Origin: Parcubacteria group bacterium
GTDB taxonomy: Bacteria; Patescibacteriota; Minisyncoccia; Minisyncoccales; CG1-02-41-26
Assembly (NCBI GenBank): GCA_013203565.1
Contig: JABMPZ010000111.1
Location: 1 to 15,935 of the forward strand
Length of the DNA stretch: 15,935 bases
Reading direction: 5' to 3'
In this document: positions 5,455-12,763 of the stretch, piece after piece
Layout of the letters: each line of letters begins with the position of its first letter
Position numbering within the stretch: the first letter of the stretch is position 1
Program-made: the position numbers and the translations under genes
The notes under the pieces: generated by a model
The model's database searches: none
What the model was told of the DNA's origin: nothing
What the model saw: only the letters and a program-made list of their open reading frames with translations

Positions 5455-7107
5455 TTACATCATACCTGGCATTCCTGGCATTCCACCGCCCATTGGCATT
5501 TGCGGAGAGTCATCTTTTTTAGGTATATCAGAGATAGTTACTTCTGTTGTTATAAGCGTACTGGCTCCAGAGGCAGCATTTTCTAAAGCAGCTCTCACAA
5601 CCTTAGTTGGGTCAATAATTCCTGCTTGTACTAAATCCTTAGTATCCCCTATTTCAGAGTTACTAAAATCAAATCCCATAGCGCCTTCTTTGCGTGTAAT
5701 TATCTCAACAGCTAAGTCACCTGCAAAACCAGCGTTATTAGCAATTCTCCGTAATGGTTCACGAACTGCTTTCTTCAAAACAGCAAATCCAAATTCTTCT
5801 TCTTCATCACTAAATCGTAAATCATTCTTTGTAACGGATTCAGCGGCTCTGATTAAAGCAACCCCTCCACCAGGTACTATTCCTTCTTCAATAGCTGATA
5901 TAGTAGCTGCTAAGGCATCTTCTGCTTTATGTTGACGAGCTTGCTGTGCAACTTCAGTAGCAGCTCCAACTTTAATAATAGCTACACCACCAGATAGTTT
6001 ACCGAGTCGTTCTTGTAGTTTTTCTTTATCAAAGTCAGACTCAACAACTTCAATGGCAGATCTTAATTGCTTTATTCTTGCCTCAATAACTTCAGGCAAT
6101 CCACTACCATCAATAATAGTTGTATTTTCTTTTGTTGAAATGACTTTTCTTGCTCTACCAAGTTGTTCTATTGCAGCTTTCTCTAAAGTCATTCCTTTTT
6201 CTTCTGAAATAACAGAACCACCTGTAACAATCGCAATATCCTCAAGCATCTCTTTTGTTCTGTCTCCAAATCCTGGGGCTTTGATGGCTAAAACATTAAG
6301 CACTCCACGGAGTTTATTAACAACCAAAGTAGCTAATGCATCTCCTTCAATATCTTCGGCAATAATCACTAAATCCTTTTTGCCTGTCTTTGCTATTTCT
6401 TCAAGCAAAGGTAAAATTGATTGAATTGAAGAAATCTTTTGGTCAGTGATTAAAATAGGGGCATCTTCTAATACTGCTTCCATGGTTTCATGGTTTGTAA
6501 CCATATATGGTGAAACATAACCCTTATCAAACTGCATTCCTTTTACAATCTCTTTTGATAAGCCAAAGGTTTTTGATTCTTCTACTGTAACCACACCATC
6601 TTTACCTACTTCTTCAATAACTTCAGCAATAAGGTTTCCCATTTCAGTGTCTTCGGCTGATATTGTTGCAATTTGCACAATTTCTTCTTTGTTTGAAATT
6701 GGTTTTGAAATCTTCTTCAACTCTTCAACAATTCTTTTAGTTCCTTTTTCAATCCCTCTTTTTATAGCTAAAGGGTTATGACCCGCAGCCACCATCTTAA
6801 AGCCATCTTGTACAAGCGCTTGAGCTAACACAACAGCAGTAGTTGTTCCATCTCCTGCAGCGTCATTTGCTTTTGAAGCAACCTCTTTCACGATTTCAGC
6901 ACCCATATTTTCTACTTTGTCTTCAAGCTCAATCTCTTTTGCAATAGTAACCCCGTCATTAGTAATAGTAGGGCCTCCAAAGCCTTTATCTAACACAACA
7001 TTACGGCCTTTTGGGCCTAATGTTACCCTTACAGCATCTGCCAACTTATCAACACCCTGTTTAAGTTTAGCCCTTGCTTCTTCTGAGTATAGTATTTGTT
7101 TAGCCAT
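5455..7107 (-). CDS. groEL: Chaperonin GroEL (Hsp60, group I)
   Basis: A 550-residue, full-length group I chaperonin that forms double heptameric rings and folds proteins in an ATP-driven cage closed by GroES. Hallmarks in order: VTLGPKGRNVVLD at about 28-40, TNDGVTIAKEIEL at about 49-61, the ATP-phosphate loop AGDGTTTA at 84-91 (D86, G87, T88-T90), the apical domain with IIAEDIEGDALATLVVN, GGVAIIKVGA and GIVPGGGVALIRAA in the second equatorial part, and the GGGMPGMPGMM tail that lines the cavity floor. It starts one base after the groES stop, with no SD of its own, so translation is probably coupled. Two stacked hairpins end the transcript. Confidence 0.99.
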   Translation of the reverse strand: MAKQILYSEEARAKLKQGVDKLADAVRVTLGPKGRNVVLDKGFGGPTITNDGVTIAKEIELEDKVENMGAEIVKEVASKANDAAGDGTTTAVVLAQALVQDGFKMVAAGHNPLAIKRGIEKGTKRIVEELKKISKPISNKEEIVQIATISAEDTEMGNLIAEVIEEVGKDGVVTVEESKTFGLSKEIVKGMQFDKGYVSPYMVTNHETMEAVLEDAPILITDQKISSIQSILPLLEEIAKTGKKDLVIIAEDIEGDALATLVVNKLRGVLNVLAIKAPGFGDRTKEMLEDIAIVTGGSVISEEKGMTLEKAAIEQLGRARKVISTKENTTIIDGSGLPEVIEARIKQLRSAIEVVESDFDKEKLQERLGKLSGGVAIIKVGAATEVAQQARQHKAEDALAATISAIEEGIVPGGGVALIRAAESVTKNDLRFSDEEEEFGFAVLKKAVREPLRRIANNAGFAGDLAVEIITRKEGAMGFDFSNSEIGDTKDLVQAGIIDPTKVVRAALENAASGASTLITTEVTISDIPKKDDSPQMPMGGGMPGMPGMM

Positions 7108-7108
7108 A

Positions 7109-7402
7109 TTATTGTTCTAAAATTGCTAAAATGTCTTCTTTTTTAGCTATTAAGTATTCTTTATCATCAACCTTAATTTCATTTGGACCATATTTTGCAA
7201 AAAGCACAATATCCCCTATTTTAACTTCCATTTCTGTTTTTTTCCCAGAACTCAATGTTTTTCCAGGACCAACAGCAATAACCTTGCCTTGTTCTGGACG
7301 ATCTTTTTCAGATGTCTGCGGTAAAAAAATACCACTCTTAGTTTTATCTTCTTGTGATATTGGCTCAATCACAATATGCTCTGCCAATGGTTTGATATTC
7401 AT
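7109..7402 (-). CDS. groES: Co-chaperonin GroES
   Basis: A 97-residue, full-length Hsp10. It begins with MNIKPLAEHIVIEPISQEDKT, includes the mobile-loop region around KTKSGIFLPQTSEKDRPEQGKVIAVGPG (residues 21-48, with the GIFLP motif that docks on GroEL), and ends with KYGPNEIKVDDKEYLIAKKEDILAILE, as usual. It caps the GroEL ring. First gene of the groES-groEL operon; the leader is about 70 bases and contains a compact inverted repeat. No SD is seen before the ATG (AT-only sequence), as for most other genes here. Confidence 0.98.
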   Translation of the reverse strand: MNIKPLAEHIVIEPISQEDKTKSGIFLPQTSEKDRPEQGKVIAVGPGKTLSSGKKTEMEVKIGDIVLFAKYGPNEIKVDDKEYLIAKKEDILAILEQ

Positions 7403-7446
7403 GTATTTAATTTATTTAATTTTAATATATATACGAGTTTAAAAAA

Positions 7447-7464
7447 TTAGCAAATAAATGCTAA
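7447..7464. promoter_or_regulatory. Operator-like inverted repeat in the groES leader
   Basis: TTAGCA-N6-TGCTAA lies just downstream of the groES promoter. The 6-bp arms match the outer ends of the CIRCE element (TTAGCACTC-N9-GAGTGCTAA) bound by HrcA, but the spacing is 6 and not 15 and the inner CTC/GAG are missing. It may be a degenerate or alternative heat-shock operator; this is inference. Confidence 0.45.
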
Positions 7465-7475
7465 CCGATAACTCT

Positions 7476-7503
7476 ATCTTAGTCAGTATTTACTTTTTGT
7501 CAA
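7476..7503 (-). promoter_or_regulatory. Promoter of groES-groEL
   Basis: Minus strand: perfect TTGACA (7503-7498), 16-base spacer, TAAGAT (7481-7476). It resembles the housekeeping sigma consensus, so heat-shock control would have to come from a repressor such as one acting on the repeat at 7447-7464. Confidence 0.65.
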
Positions 7504-7512
7504 GAACTTAGA

Positions 7513-7544
7513 TTGAGCGACACACCTTCTGCTGTGTCGCTCAA
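7513..7544 (-). terminator. 12-bp GC-rich hairpin after the orphan gene
   Basis: Arms TTGAGCGACACA (7513-7524) and TGTGTCGCTCAA (7533-7544) pair perfectly around an 8-base loop, 28 bases after the stop of the 7572-8003 gene and just before the groES promoter. The U-tract is poor, so terminator strength is uncertain. Confidence 0.6.
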
Positions 7545-7571
7545 ATAACTTCTATCGTATGGTTTTGGATA

Positions 7572-8003
7572 TCATGTCAGAATATAAATTCCGCCTATCT
7601 CTTTACATTCTGAATATTCTGACTTATCCATTTTAACGATCTGATAGTTGCTCCTTACTGTCATATCATGAGTGATATTCAATGAAGGATTTAATAGTCG
7701 CAACTCAAACCAGAAATTTGTAGCCACTACTACCATGCACTCTTCGAGATATTTTATGAGCTTTACTTTATATGCAAGATGCTCATTAATTGAAAGACCA
7801 TCTATTTTTTCTATATAGAGATGATCTACGATCTCTTTCTTCTCTTTTAAGAGCGCGGTCTCTTTCCACAGTAACGGATGAAGTGACTCCGGCACCTTAC
7901 AAATCACAGCCTCTGAATCCGAGATATCTTTTCCCGTAACTTTTCTCTGATCTTCGCTGTATTCTTCTTCAAGTACACCTTGTATCCATAAAGTTCTTTC
8001 CAT
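7572..8003 (-). CDS. Orphan protein of unknown function
   Basis: A 143-residue protein that I do not recognise. The ATG at 8003 is chosen over an upstream in-frame ATG (8051) because a strong SD, AAAGGAG, precedes it by 8 bases and the predicted transcription start is near 8055. No membrane segment or signal peptide is seen. The N-terminal 30 residues are acidic (GVLEEEYSEDQ), the middle is charged and helical (LLKEKKEIVDHLYIEKIDG, AYKVKLIKYLEE), and the C-terminal part is more mixed (VVVATNFWFELRLLN). Base composition looks somewhat higher in GC than the neighbouring genes. It has its own near-perfect promoter and a hairpin after it, so it is a single-gene unit between the ATPase and groES operons. 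Strong SD and promoter, unlike the neighbours, hint at acquisition by transfer. Confidence 0.7.
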   Translation of the reverse strand: MERTLWIQGVLEEEYSEDQRKVTGKDISDSEAVICKVPESLHPLLWKETALLKEKKEIVDHLYIEKIDGLSINEHLAYKVKLIKYLEECMVVVATNFWFELRLLNPSLNITHDMTVRSNYQIVKMDKSEYSECKEIGGIYILT

Positions 8004-8061
8004 AATGAAACTCCTTTCTTGTGATGTATTCCATAAACAGCATCTATCCAAAACATATCTG

Positions 8062-8089
8062 ATTATATATATTATTTACGTTTTGTCAA
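8062..8089 (-). promoter_or_regulatory. Near-perfect consensus promoter of the orphan gene 7572-8003
   Basis: Minus strand: TTGACA (8089-8084), 16-base spacer, TATAAT (8067-8062). Both hexamers are perfect. The -35 and following bases (8073-8089) match the groES promoter region (7487-7503) at 16 of 17 positions. Confidence 0.85.
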
Positions 8090-8151
8090 CACTTAAATTC
8101 GTCTGAGGCTTGATATTGCATACCAAACCCCAGTATGTGCTTTATACCTTA

Positions 8152-8487
8152 TTAGGGGATCAAATCTGGACAAAACTTTTCTATGGCATCATCTAATATT
8201 CTAATTTGTGGTTTAGTAAAAGGACCTATTACTGTGTTGTATTCATTGTTTTCAAGCTTTTTCCCTAGCCTATAGCCACTATTTATACCAATCTTAATAA
8301 GCCTATCTCTCATACTCTTAGTAAGTTCTTCCCAAATCTTCTTAGAAATAAAAGGAGAAATTGGTTTTTTGGGTCTTGTCGAATATGTTCCGCGTTTCAA
8401 CTCCTTCCTTATATCGATTCTCTCAAGATTAGCAGCTAATGTACGGGTGTGAATAGACACCTTTATATACTGTTTCTCTCCTTCCAT
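8152..8487 (-). CDS. Small basic protein of unknown function
   Basis: A 111-residue protein, not recognised. It is rich in Lys and Arg (for example RIDIRKELKRGTYSTRPKKP at about residues 23-42) and has no membrane segment. The sequence suggests mixed helix and strand, with conserved-looking segments KIWEELTKSMRDRLIKIGINSGYRLGKK (about 50-77) and IRILDDAIEKFCPDLIP at the end. A clear SD (AAAGGAGAGGG) precedes the ATG, unusual for this window. It begins 39 bases after the atpD stop, so it may be read from the ATPase transcript or be independent; no promoter is visible. The basic character would allow nucleic-acid binding, but there is no motif to support it. Confidence 0.65.
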   Translation of the reverse strand: MEGEKQYIKVSIHTRTLAANLERIDIRKELKRGTYSTRPKKPISPFISKKIWEELTKSMRDRLIKIGINSGYRLGKKLENNEYNTVIGPFTKPQIRILDDAIEKFCPDLIP

Positions 8488-8526
8488 TATAATCCCTCTC
8501 CTTTGTATTCTTTACTTAAAGAACAT

Positions 8527-9147
8527 TTATGCTGCTTCTTCCATCATCTCTTTAATTTTTAATCTTATAATCTTCTCGGCTCTTTCTTGTTCGTCGAGCT
8601 TTGAAGATATGTATTTCATCTTTATTTCTATTTCTGGAATTATTATGTACTCTAAGGCATTTACTCTTCGCCTTGTTTTCTCTATTTCAAAACTTAATAA
8701 ACGGGCTGCGTGTTCTATGCCTGCTAACTTTACCATTTTTTCAAAGGCCTGCCAAAACTTTTTCAAAGATGTTTCCATACCAAGAGGGGCTGTAAAATCA
8801 GAATATGTTTTGAAATCCCCCTCAATTTTGTATTCAAACTCGGGTACCCATACACTCATTATATTCTCTCTAGTTGAAGACACTTCAACATGTGCTGAAG
8901 GTAACATAAATAACTCCTCTACTTCTTTTTCCATCACTGTAGAGGTTGAAATAGCGAATTGTTTTGAAGCTGTGGCTAAGCTCTCTTCTACTTCCTTTCT
9001 GGTGGCTTTTGTTTCCCGCACAATTTCCATAAACTTCTTCATTAAGCCATCACGCTTTTCTTTCAAAAGCTTATACCCACGCTTTGCGGTTTTGAGCCGT
9101 TTCTTCAGCTTCAAGTATTCCATTCTTGTTGCCTTAATATTCTCCAT
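8527..9147 (-). CDS. atpD: V/A-type ATPase subunit D (central stalk)
   Basis: A 206-residue subunit D, the rotor shaft that turns inside the A3B3 ring. It has the expected two long coiled-coil helices: the N-terminal ATRMEYLKLKKRLKTAKRGYKLLKEKRDGLMKKF (about residues 6-39) and the C-terminal RRRVNALEYIIIPEIEIKMKYISSKLDEQERAEKIIRLKIKE (about 159-200), with a globular part between. The motif RLKTAKRGYKLLKEKRD is diagnostic. It is separated from atpB by 47 bases that hold one of the palindrome elements (9157-9190), unlike the near-zero spacing elsewhere in the operon. Last recognisable ATPase gene. Confidence 0.96.
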   Translation of the reverse strand: MENIKATRMEYLKLKKRLKTAKRGYKLLKEKRDGLMKKFMEIVRETKATRKEVEESLATASKQFAISTSTVMEKEVEELFMLPSAHVEVSSTRENIMSVWVPEFEYKIEGDFKTYSDFTAPLGMETSLKKFWQAFEKMVKLAGIEHAARLLSFEIEKTRRRVNALEYIIIPEIEIKMKYISSKLDEQERAEKIIRLKIKEMMEEAA

Positions 9148-9156
9148 TACATTTTG

Positions 9157-9190
9157 GTACAGTTTATGACGATCGTCACATTTTGAACCA
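9157..9190. repeat. Degenerate palindrome between atpB and atpD with GACGATCGTC core
   Basis: The core GACGATCGTC is at 9168-9177. Bases 9167-9190 (24 bp) are identical to 12411-12434, one arm and the core of the perfect palindrome before atpA. The other arm here is diverged (5 of 16 positions differ), so this copy is only an imperfect hairpin in RNA. Confidence 0.8.
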
Positions 9191-9194
9191 CATT

Positions 9195-10616
9195 TTATTT
9201 TTCTTGTTTTTCTTGTTTTTCTTGTTTTTCTGAAATATCTTTTGGTAAATACTTTTCTATATGCTCTTCTTTCAGTCGTTTCATCTCACCCTTAGGTAAG
9301 ATACTTATCAACTCCCAGCCCAAGTCCAATGTTTGTTGAATTGTTCTGTCTTCTGCCCATCCCTGATTAACAAACTTGTTTTCAAACCCATCAGCAAACT
9401 TTAGATATTTCTGGTCAACATCTGTTAGAGCTGACTCTCCTAAAATCAAAGCTAATTCTCTAACCTCTCTACCTCTGGCATAAAAAGCAAATAATTGATT
9501 CAACACACCAGAATGGTCTTCCCGTGTTTTATCTTCACCAATACCTTTATCTTTTAATCGGCTCAAAGAAGGTAAAACATCAATTGGAGGGAAGATCCCT
9601 TTATTATGCAATTCTCTTGAAAGTAATATCTGCCCTTCAGTAATATATCCAGATAAATCAGGAATAGGATGAGTAATATCATCTTCAGGCATTGTTAAAA
9701 TTGGAATCTGTGTAATTGAGCCCTCTTTGCCTTTTATTCTCCCAGCTCGTTCATAAAGAGTAGCTAAATCAGTATATAGGTAACCTGGATAACCACGACG
9801 CCCTGGAACTTCTCTTCTGGCTGCTGATACTTCACGAAGAGCTTCACAGTAATTAGTCATATCTGTCAGGATAACTAACACATGCATACCTTTTTCAAAG
9901 GCCAAATATTCTGCTGCAGTTAGAGCAATGCGTGGTAGAGTTATTCTTTCAATCACTGGGTCATCAGCTAAATTAATAAACACAGTAGCCCTAGATAAAG
10001 CACCTGTTTTCTTAAACTCTTCAATAAAGAATTGAGCTTCTTCAAAAGTAATTCCCATAGCTCCGAATACAACTGAAAATTGAGAATCACCAGCGCCTTC
10101 TGTAATTACCTTAGCTTGTCTTGCGATTTGAGCAGCAACCATAGAATGAGGTAACCCAGCACCCGAGAAAATAGGGAGCTTTTGTCCTCTTACTAATGTA
10201 TTTAATCCATCAATAGTTGAAATACCTGTTTGAATAAAGTCATCAGGATATTGTCTGGCATATGGGTTGATAGGCGCGCCATTCACATCAAGATATTTCT
10301 CAGGAACAATTTCAGGGCCATTATCTTTTGGCTTTCCTGCGCCATCAAAGATTCTACCCACCATATCACCTGAAACACCCAAAGACATTGTTTTGCCTAA
10401 AAACTTCGCCTTAGAACTTTTTAAATTCATCCCCCGTATATCTTCAAACACCTGCACAACAGCTCGGCCGTGTTCTGCCTCTAAAACCTTTCCTCTTTTT
10501 ATTGTGCCGTCTTGCAGTTCAATCTCAACAAGTTCTTCGTATTTAACACCCTCTACTTTATCAACAACAAGTAAAGGTCCTGCAGCTTCTGTAATTGTTT
10601 TGTATATTTTTAACAT
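9195..10616 (-). CDS. atpB: V/A-type ATPase subunit B (non-catalytic)
   Basis: A 473-residue subunit B that alternates with A in the A3B3 head. It has the V-ATPase B pattern: no Walker A lysine (the site reads PIFSGAGLPHSMVAAQIA at about 148-165), LADDPVIERITLPRIALTAAEYLAFE at about 216-241, ILTDMTNYCEALREVSAARREVPGRRGYPGYLYTDL at about 249-283, and LPSLSRLKDKG with R353 as the probable arginine finger that completes the catalytic site in A. It starts 5 bases after the atpA stop. The C-terminus ends in EKQEKQEKQEK, encoded by a 9-base tandem repeat, an extension that is probably variable. Needed for ATP-driven or ion-driven rotation at the cytoplasmic head. Confidence 0.98.
   Translation of the reverse strand: MLKIYKTITEAAGPLLVVDKVEGVKYEELVEIELQDGTIKRGKVLEAEHGRAVVQVFEDIRGMNLKSSKAKFLGKTMSLGVSGDMVGRIFDGAGKPKDNGPEIVPEKYLDVNGAPINPYARQYPDDFIQTGISTIDGLNTLVRGQKLPIFSGAGLPHSMVAAQIARQAKVITEGAGDSQFSVVFGAMGITFEEAQFFIEEFKKTGALSRATVFINLADDPVIERITLPRIALTAAEYLAFEKGMHVLVILTDMTNYCEALREVSAARREVPGRRGYPGYLYTDLATLYERAGRIKGKEGSITQIPILTMPEDDITHPIPDLSGYITEGQILLSRELHNKGIFPPIDVLPSLSRLKDKGIGEDKTREDHSGVLNQLFAFYARGREVRELALILGESALTDVDQKYLKFADGFENKFVNQGWAEDRTIQQTLDLGWELISILPKGEMKRLKEEHIEKYLPKDISEKQEKQEKQEK
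9198..9232. repeat. 9-bp tandem repeat inside the 3' end of atpB
   Basis: The unit TTTTTCTTG (plus strand) occurs three times (9198-9206, 9207-9215, 9216-9224) with a partial fourth (9225-9232). It encodes repeated Lys-Gln-Glu at the C-terminus of subunit B; gain or loss of a unit stays in frame. Confidence 0.9.
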
Positions 10617-10621
10617 ATAGA

Positions 10622-12358
10622 TTATAAATTAATTGAATCAAACTTATCTAAATTTTCTTCTGGAATGATTTTCATTTTAGCAAGTTTGTCTTTTAATTCA
10701 TTATTCAAAATCTCATTCGCTTGCTTACCTGCTTTAATCTCTCCTTTGCCTTTTTCATAAATAGTCATTATCGCTTTAATCATCAAATATTGTTTCTTTA
10801 ATGATGTATAAGTATCTATGTCAATAAAAGCATTCTGATGTAAAAAGTCCTCTCTAATTATGCGAGAAATTTCTAATAAAAATTGATCTTGTTGAGACAA
10901 GGCCTCAATCCCAACTAATCTTACAATCTCCTGGAGTTCTGCTTCTTTCTGCAAAATCCCCATTGCTTGTTTTTTTAAGTCAGTAAAACCATCACCACCA
11001 TTCTCATTCAAAAACTCTTTTAAGTTTTCGTTATACAATGTATAAGATGTAAGCCAGTTAATGGCTGGGAAGTGTCGCTTGTAAGCTAACTGTGCATCTA
11101 ATGCCCAGAAAACTTTAGTAACTCTCAAAGTATTTTGAGTTACTGGCTCAGATAAGTCCCCTCCCGGAGGTGAGACAGCACCAACAACTGTTAGAAAGCC
11201 CTCTCTGTCATCATTTCCTTGACATTTAACATAGCCAGCTCTTTCATAAAAAGCAGCTGTTCTTGAGCCAAGATAAGCAGGATAACCCTCATCACCAGGC
11301 ATTTCTTCAAGCCGACCTGATATTTCTCTTAATGCTTCAGCCCATCTTGATGTAGAGTCAGCTAACAAAGCAACAGAATAGCCCATATCACGAAAGTACT
11401 CTCCAATAGTCACAGCTGTATAAACAGAGGCCTCCCGTGCAGCTACTGGCATATTTGAAGTATTAGCAATTAAAATAGTTCTCTCCATTAGAGGATGTCC
11501 TGTTTTAGGATCTTTAAGCTCTGGGAACTCTTGTAATATATCAGCAACTTCATTTCCTCTTTCTCCGCAGGCCGCATATATAACGACATCAGCGTCGGAC
11601 CACTTTGAAATCTGATTCTGAACTACCGTTTTTCCGGTACCAAACCCGCCAGGTACTGCACCTGCTCCTCCTTTTGCTATTGGGAAGAATGTGTCTATTA
11701 CTCTTTGTCCTGTTATCAATCCTTTTTCTGGCACCAACTTATTTTCTACTGGCCTTGGTTGTCTAATTGGCCATTTGTGCGCAAGTTTGATTTCTTTTAT
11801 TCCTTTGTCTGTTTTTACTTTAGCTATGACTTCATTAATGTCATATTCACCTTCGGTTATAATAAAAGTGATTGTGCCTTCTTTTATATTTGGAGGCACC
11901 ATTACTTTATGAGTTAAAAGCTCTGTTTCTTTAATTTCAGCTATAATATCTCCAGCAGTAACTTCATCTCCCTCTTTTTTCAAGAGCTTTACTTTCCATT
12001 TTTTCTCTGCATCCAAGGCTCTGACTTCAATACCCCTACTAATGTATTCGCCTGATTGTTTCTGTAATGCCTCAAGGGGTCGTTGAATACCATCGTAAAT
12101 ACCACTAATCAAACCAGGGCCTAACTCTACTGTTAATGGGTCGCCTGTTAGATAAACTGGCTCGCCTGGACCAACACCCGAGGTTTCTTCATAAACCTGT
12201 ATAAACACATTTTCCCCTTCAATCCTGATGACCTCACCAATAAGCTTTTCTTTTCCAACCTTAACCACCTCGTACATCTTAGCTTCAGGTACATCAACAG
12301 CCACAACTAATGGTCCAGCTACCTTTTTAATTTTTCCATGTTTTGTTTCTTCTGACAT
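10622..12358 (-). CDS. atpA: V/A-type ATPase catalytic subunit A
   Basis: A 578-residue catalytic subunit, full length. The N-terminal beta-barrel includes KKVAGPLVVAVDV (11-23). The A-type-specific bulge domain spans about 110-200 (SRGIEVRALDAEKKW, HKWPIRQPRPV). The P-loop is GGFGTGKT at 237-244 with K243. The catalytic glutamate is E266 in GERGNE, and ALLADSTSRWAEALRE at 330-345 gives the Walker B Asp334 and R338, followed by MPGDEGYPAYLGSR (353-366). It binds and hydrolyses or makes ATP. An 86-base gap with a perfect palindrome precedes it, whereas subunit B follows after 5 bases, so A and B form a tight pair inside the operon. Confidence 0.99.
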   Translation of the reverse strand: MSEETKHGKIKKVAGPLVVAVDVPEAKMYEVVKVGKEKLIGEVIRIEGENVFIQVYEETSGVGPGEPVYLTGDPLTVELGPGLISGIYDGIQRPLEALQKQSGEYISRGIEVRALDAEKKWKVKLLKKEGDEVTAGDIIAEIKETELLTHKVMVPPNIKEGTITFIITEGEYDINEVIAKVKTDKGIKEIKLAHKWPIRQPRPVENKLVPEKGLITGQRVIDTFFPIAKGGAGAVPGGFGTGKTVVQNQISKWSDADVVIYAACGERGNEVADILQEFPELKDPKTGHPLMERTILIANTSNMPVAAREASVYTAVTIGEYFRDMGYSVALLADSTSRWAEALREISGRLEEMPGDEGYPAYLGSRTAAFYERAGYVKCQGNDDREGFLTVVGAVSPPGGDLSEPVTQNTLRVTKVFWALDAQLAYKRHFPAINWLTSYTLYNENLKEFLNENGGDGFTDLKKQAMGILQKEAELQEIVRLVGIEALSQQDQFLLEISRIIREDFLHQNAFIDIDTYTSLKKQYLMIKAIMTIYEKGKGEIKAGKQANEILNNELKDKLAKMKIIPEENLDKFDSINL

Positions 12359-12396
12359 AAAATTGATTTTTAGTTATTGATTAATGCTTTTTAATT

Positions 12397-12436
12397 TTGG
12401 TTCAAAATGTGACGATCGTCACATTTTGAACCAAAT
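12397..12436. repeat. Perfect 40-bp palindrome between atpF and atpA with GACGATCGTC core
   Basis: The 20-bp arms are perfectly complementary around the centre between 12416 and 12417; half-site sequence GGTTCAAAATGTGAC. On the minus strand the RNA hairpin is an 18-bp stem with a GAUC loop. It is not followed by a U-tract, so simple termination is unlikely; attenuation, RNase processing or transcript protection fit better. Confidence 0.85.
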
Positions 12437-12444
12437 TATTTTGT

Positions 12445-12759
12445 TTAATTTGCTTCTAGAATATCGCTACCTAGGGCTCTTTCTAATATCTTTTTTAAAC
12501 CTTGCTTTCCTAATCCCAGGGAGCCCTTAACTCCAGGAATTACTAACACAGCAGGTAATGTTTCTTTATAAAAGGAATCTATTTCTTCTGGATAATCTTT
12601 AGCAATATCTTCTGTAATAAAAATAATGGCAAAATCTTGTTTCTCTATTTCTTCTTTAGTTTTTAATAAATCATCAGCACTACTCACGCCGAAAACATCA
12701 ACACCCAAGGCGCGAAAAGCTAAGATAGATTTTTTCTCTCCTATAATTCCGATCTGCAT
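12445..12759 (-). CDS. atpF: V/A-type ATPase subunit F
   Basis: A 104-residue subunit starting at MQIGIIGEKKSILAFRALGV, the standard subunit F opening (.G.IG......GF...G). The next features are DVFGVSSADDLLKTKEEIEKQDFAIIFITEDIA at about 21-53, then LPAVLVIPGVKGSLGLGKQGLKKILERALG at about 68-97, giving the CheY-like alternating fold that binds subunit D in the central stalk. A longer in-frame start at 12789 adds 10 residues that would overlap atpC, so the ATG at 12759, which follows the atpC stop by 4 bases, is preferred. Subunit G is the E. hirae name for the same protein. Confidence 0.93.
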   Translation of the reverse strand: MQIGIIGEKKSILAFRALGVDVFGVSSADDLLKTKEEIEKQDFAIIFITEDIAKDYPEEIDSFYKETLPAVLVIPGVKGSLGLGKQGLKKILERALGSDILEAN

Positions 12760-12763
12760 ATAA

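Noticed and set aside
5690..7120. Plus-strand open frames opposite groEL
   Set aside because: They are antisense shadows of a strongly conserved gene; low-complexity Ser/Pro-rich translations.
8004..8051. Upstream ATG of the orphan gene adding 16 residues
   Set aside because: It begins at about the predicted transcription start and has no SD, whereas the ATG at 8003 has a strong one.
8090..8151. Possible terminator after the 8152-8487 gene (CATAC/GTATG stem)
   Set aside because: Only a 5-bp stem with a bulge and no U-tract.
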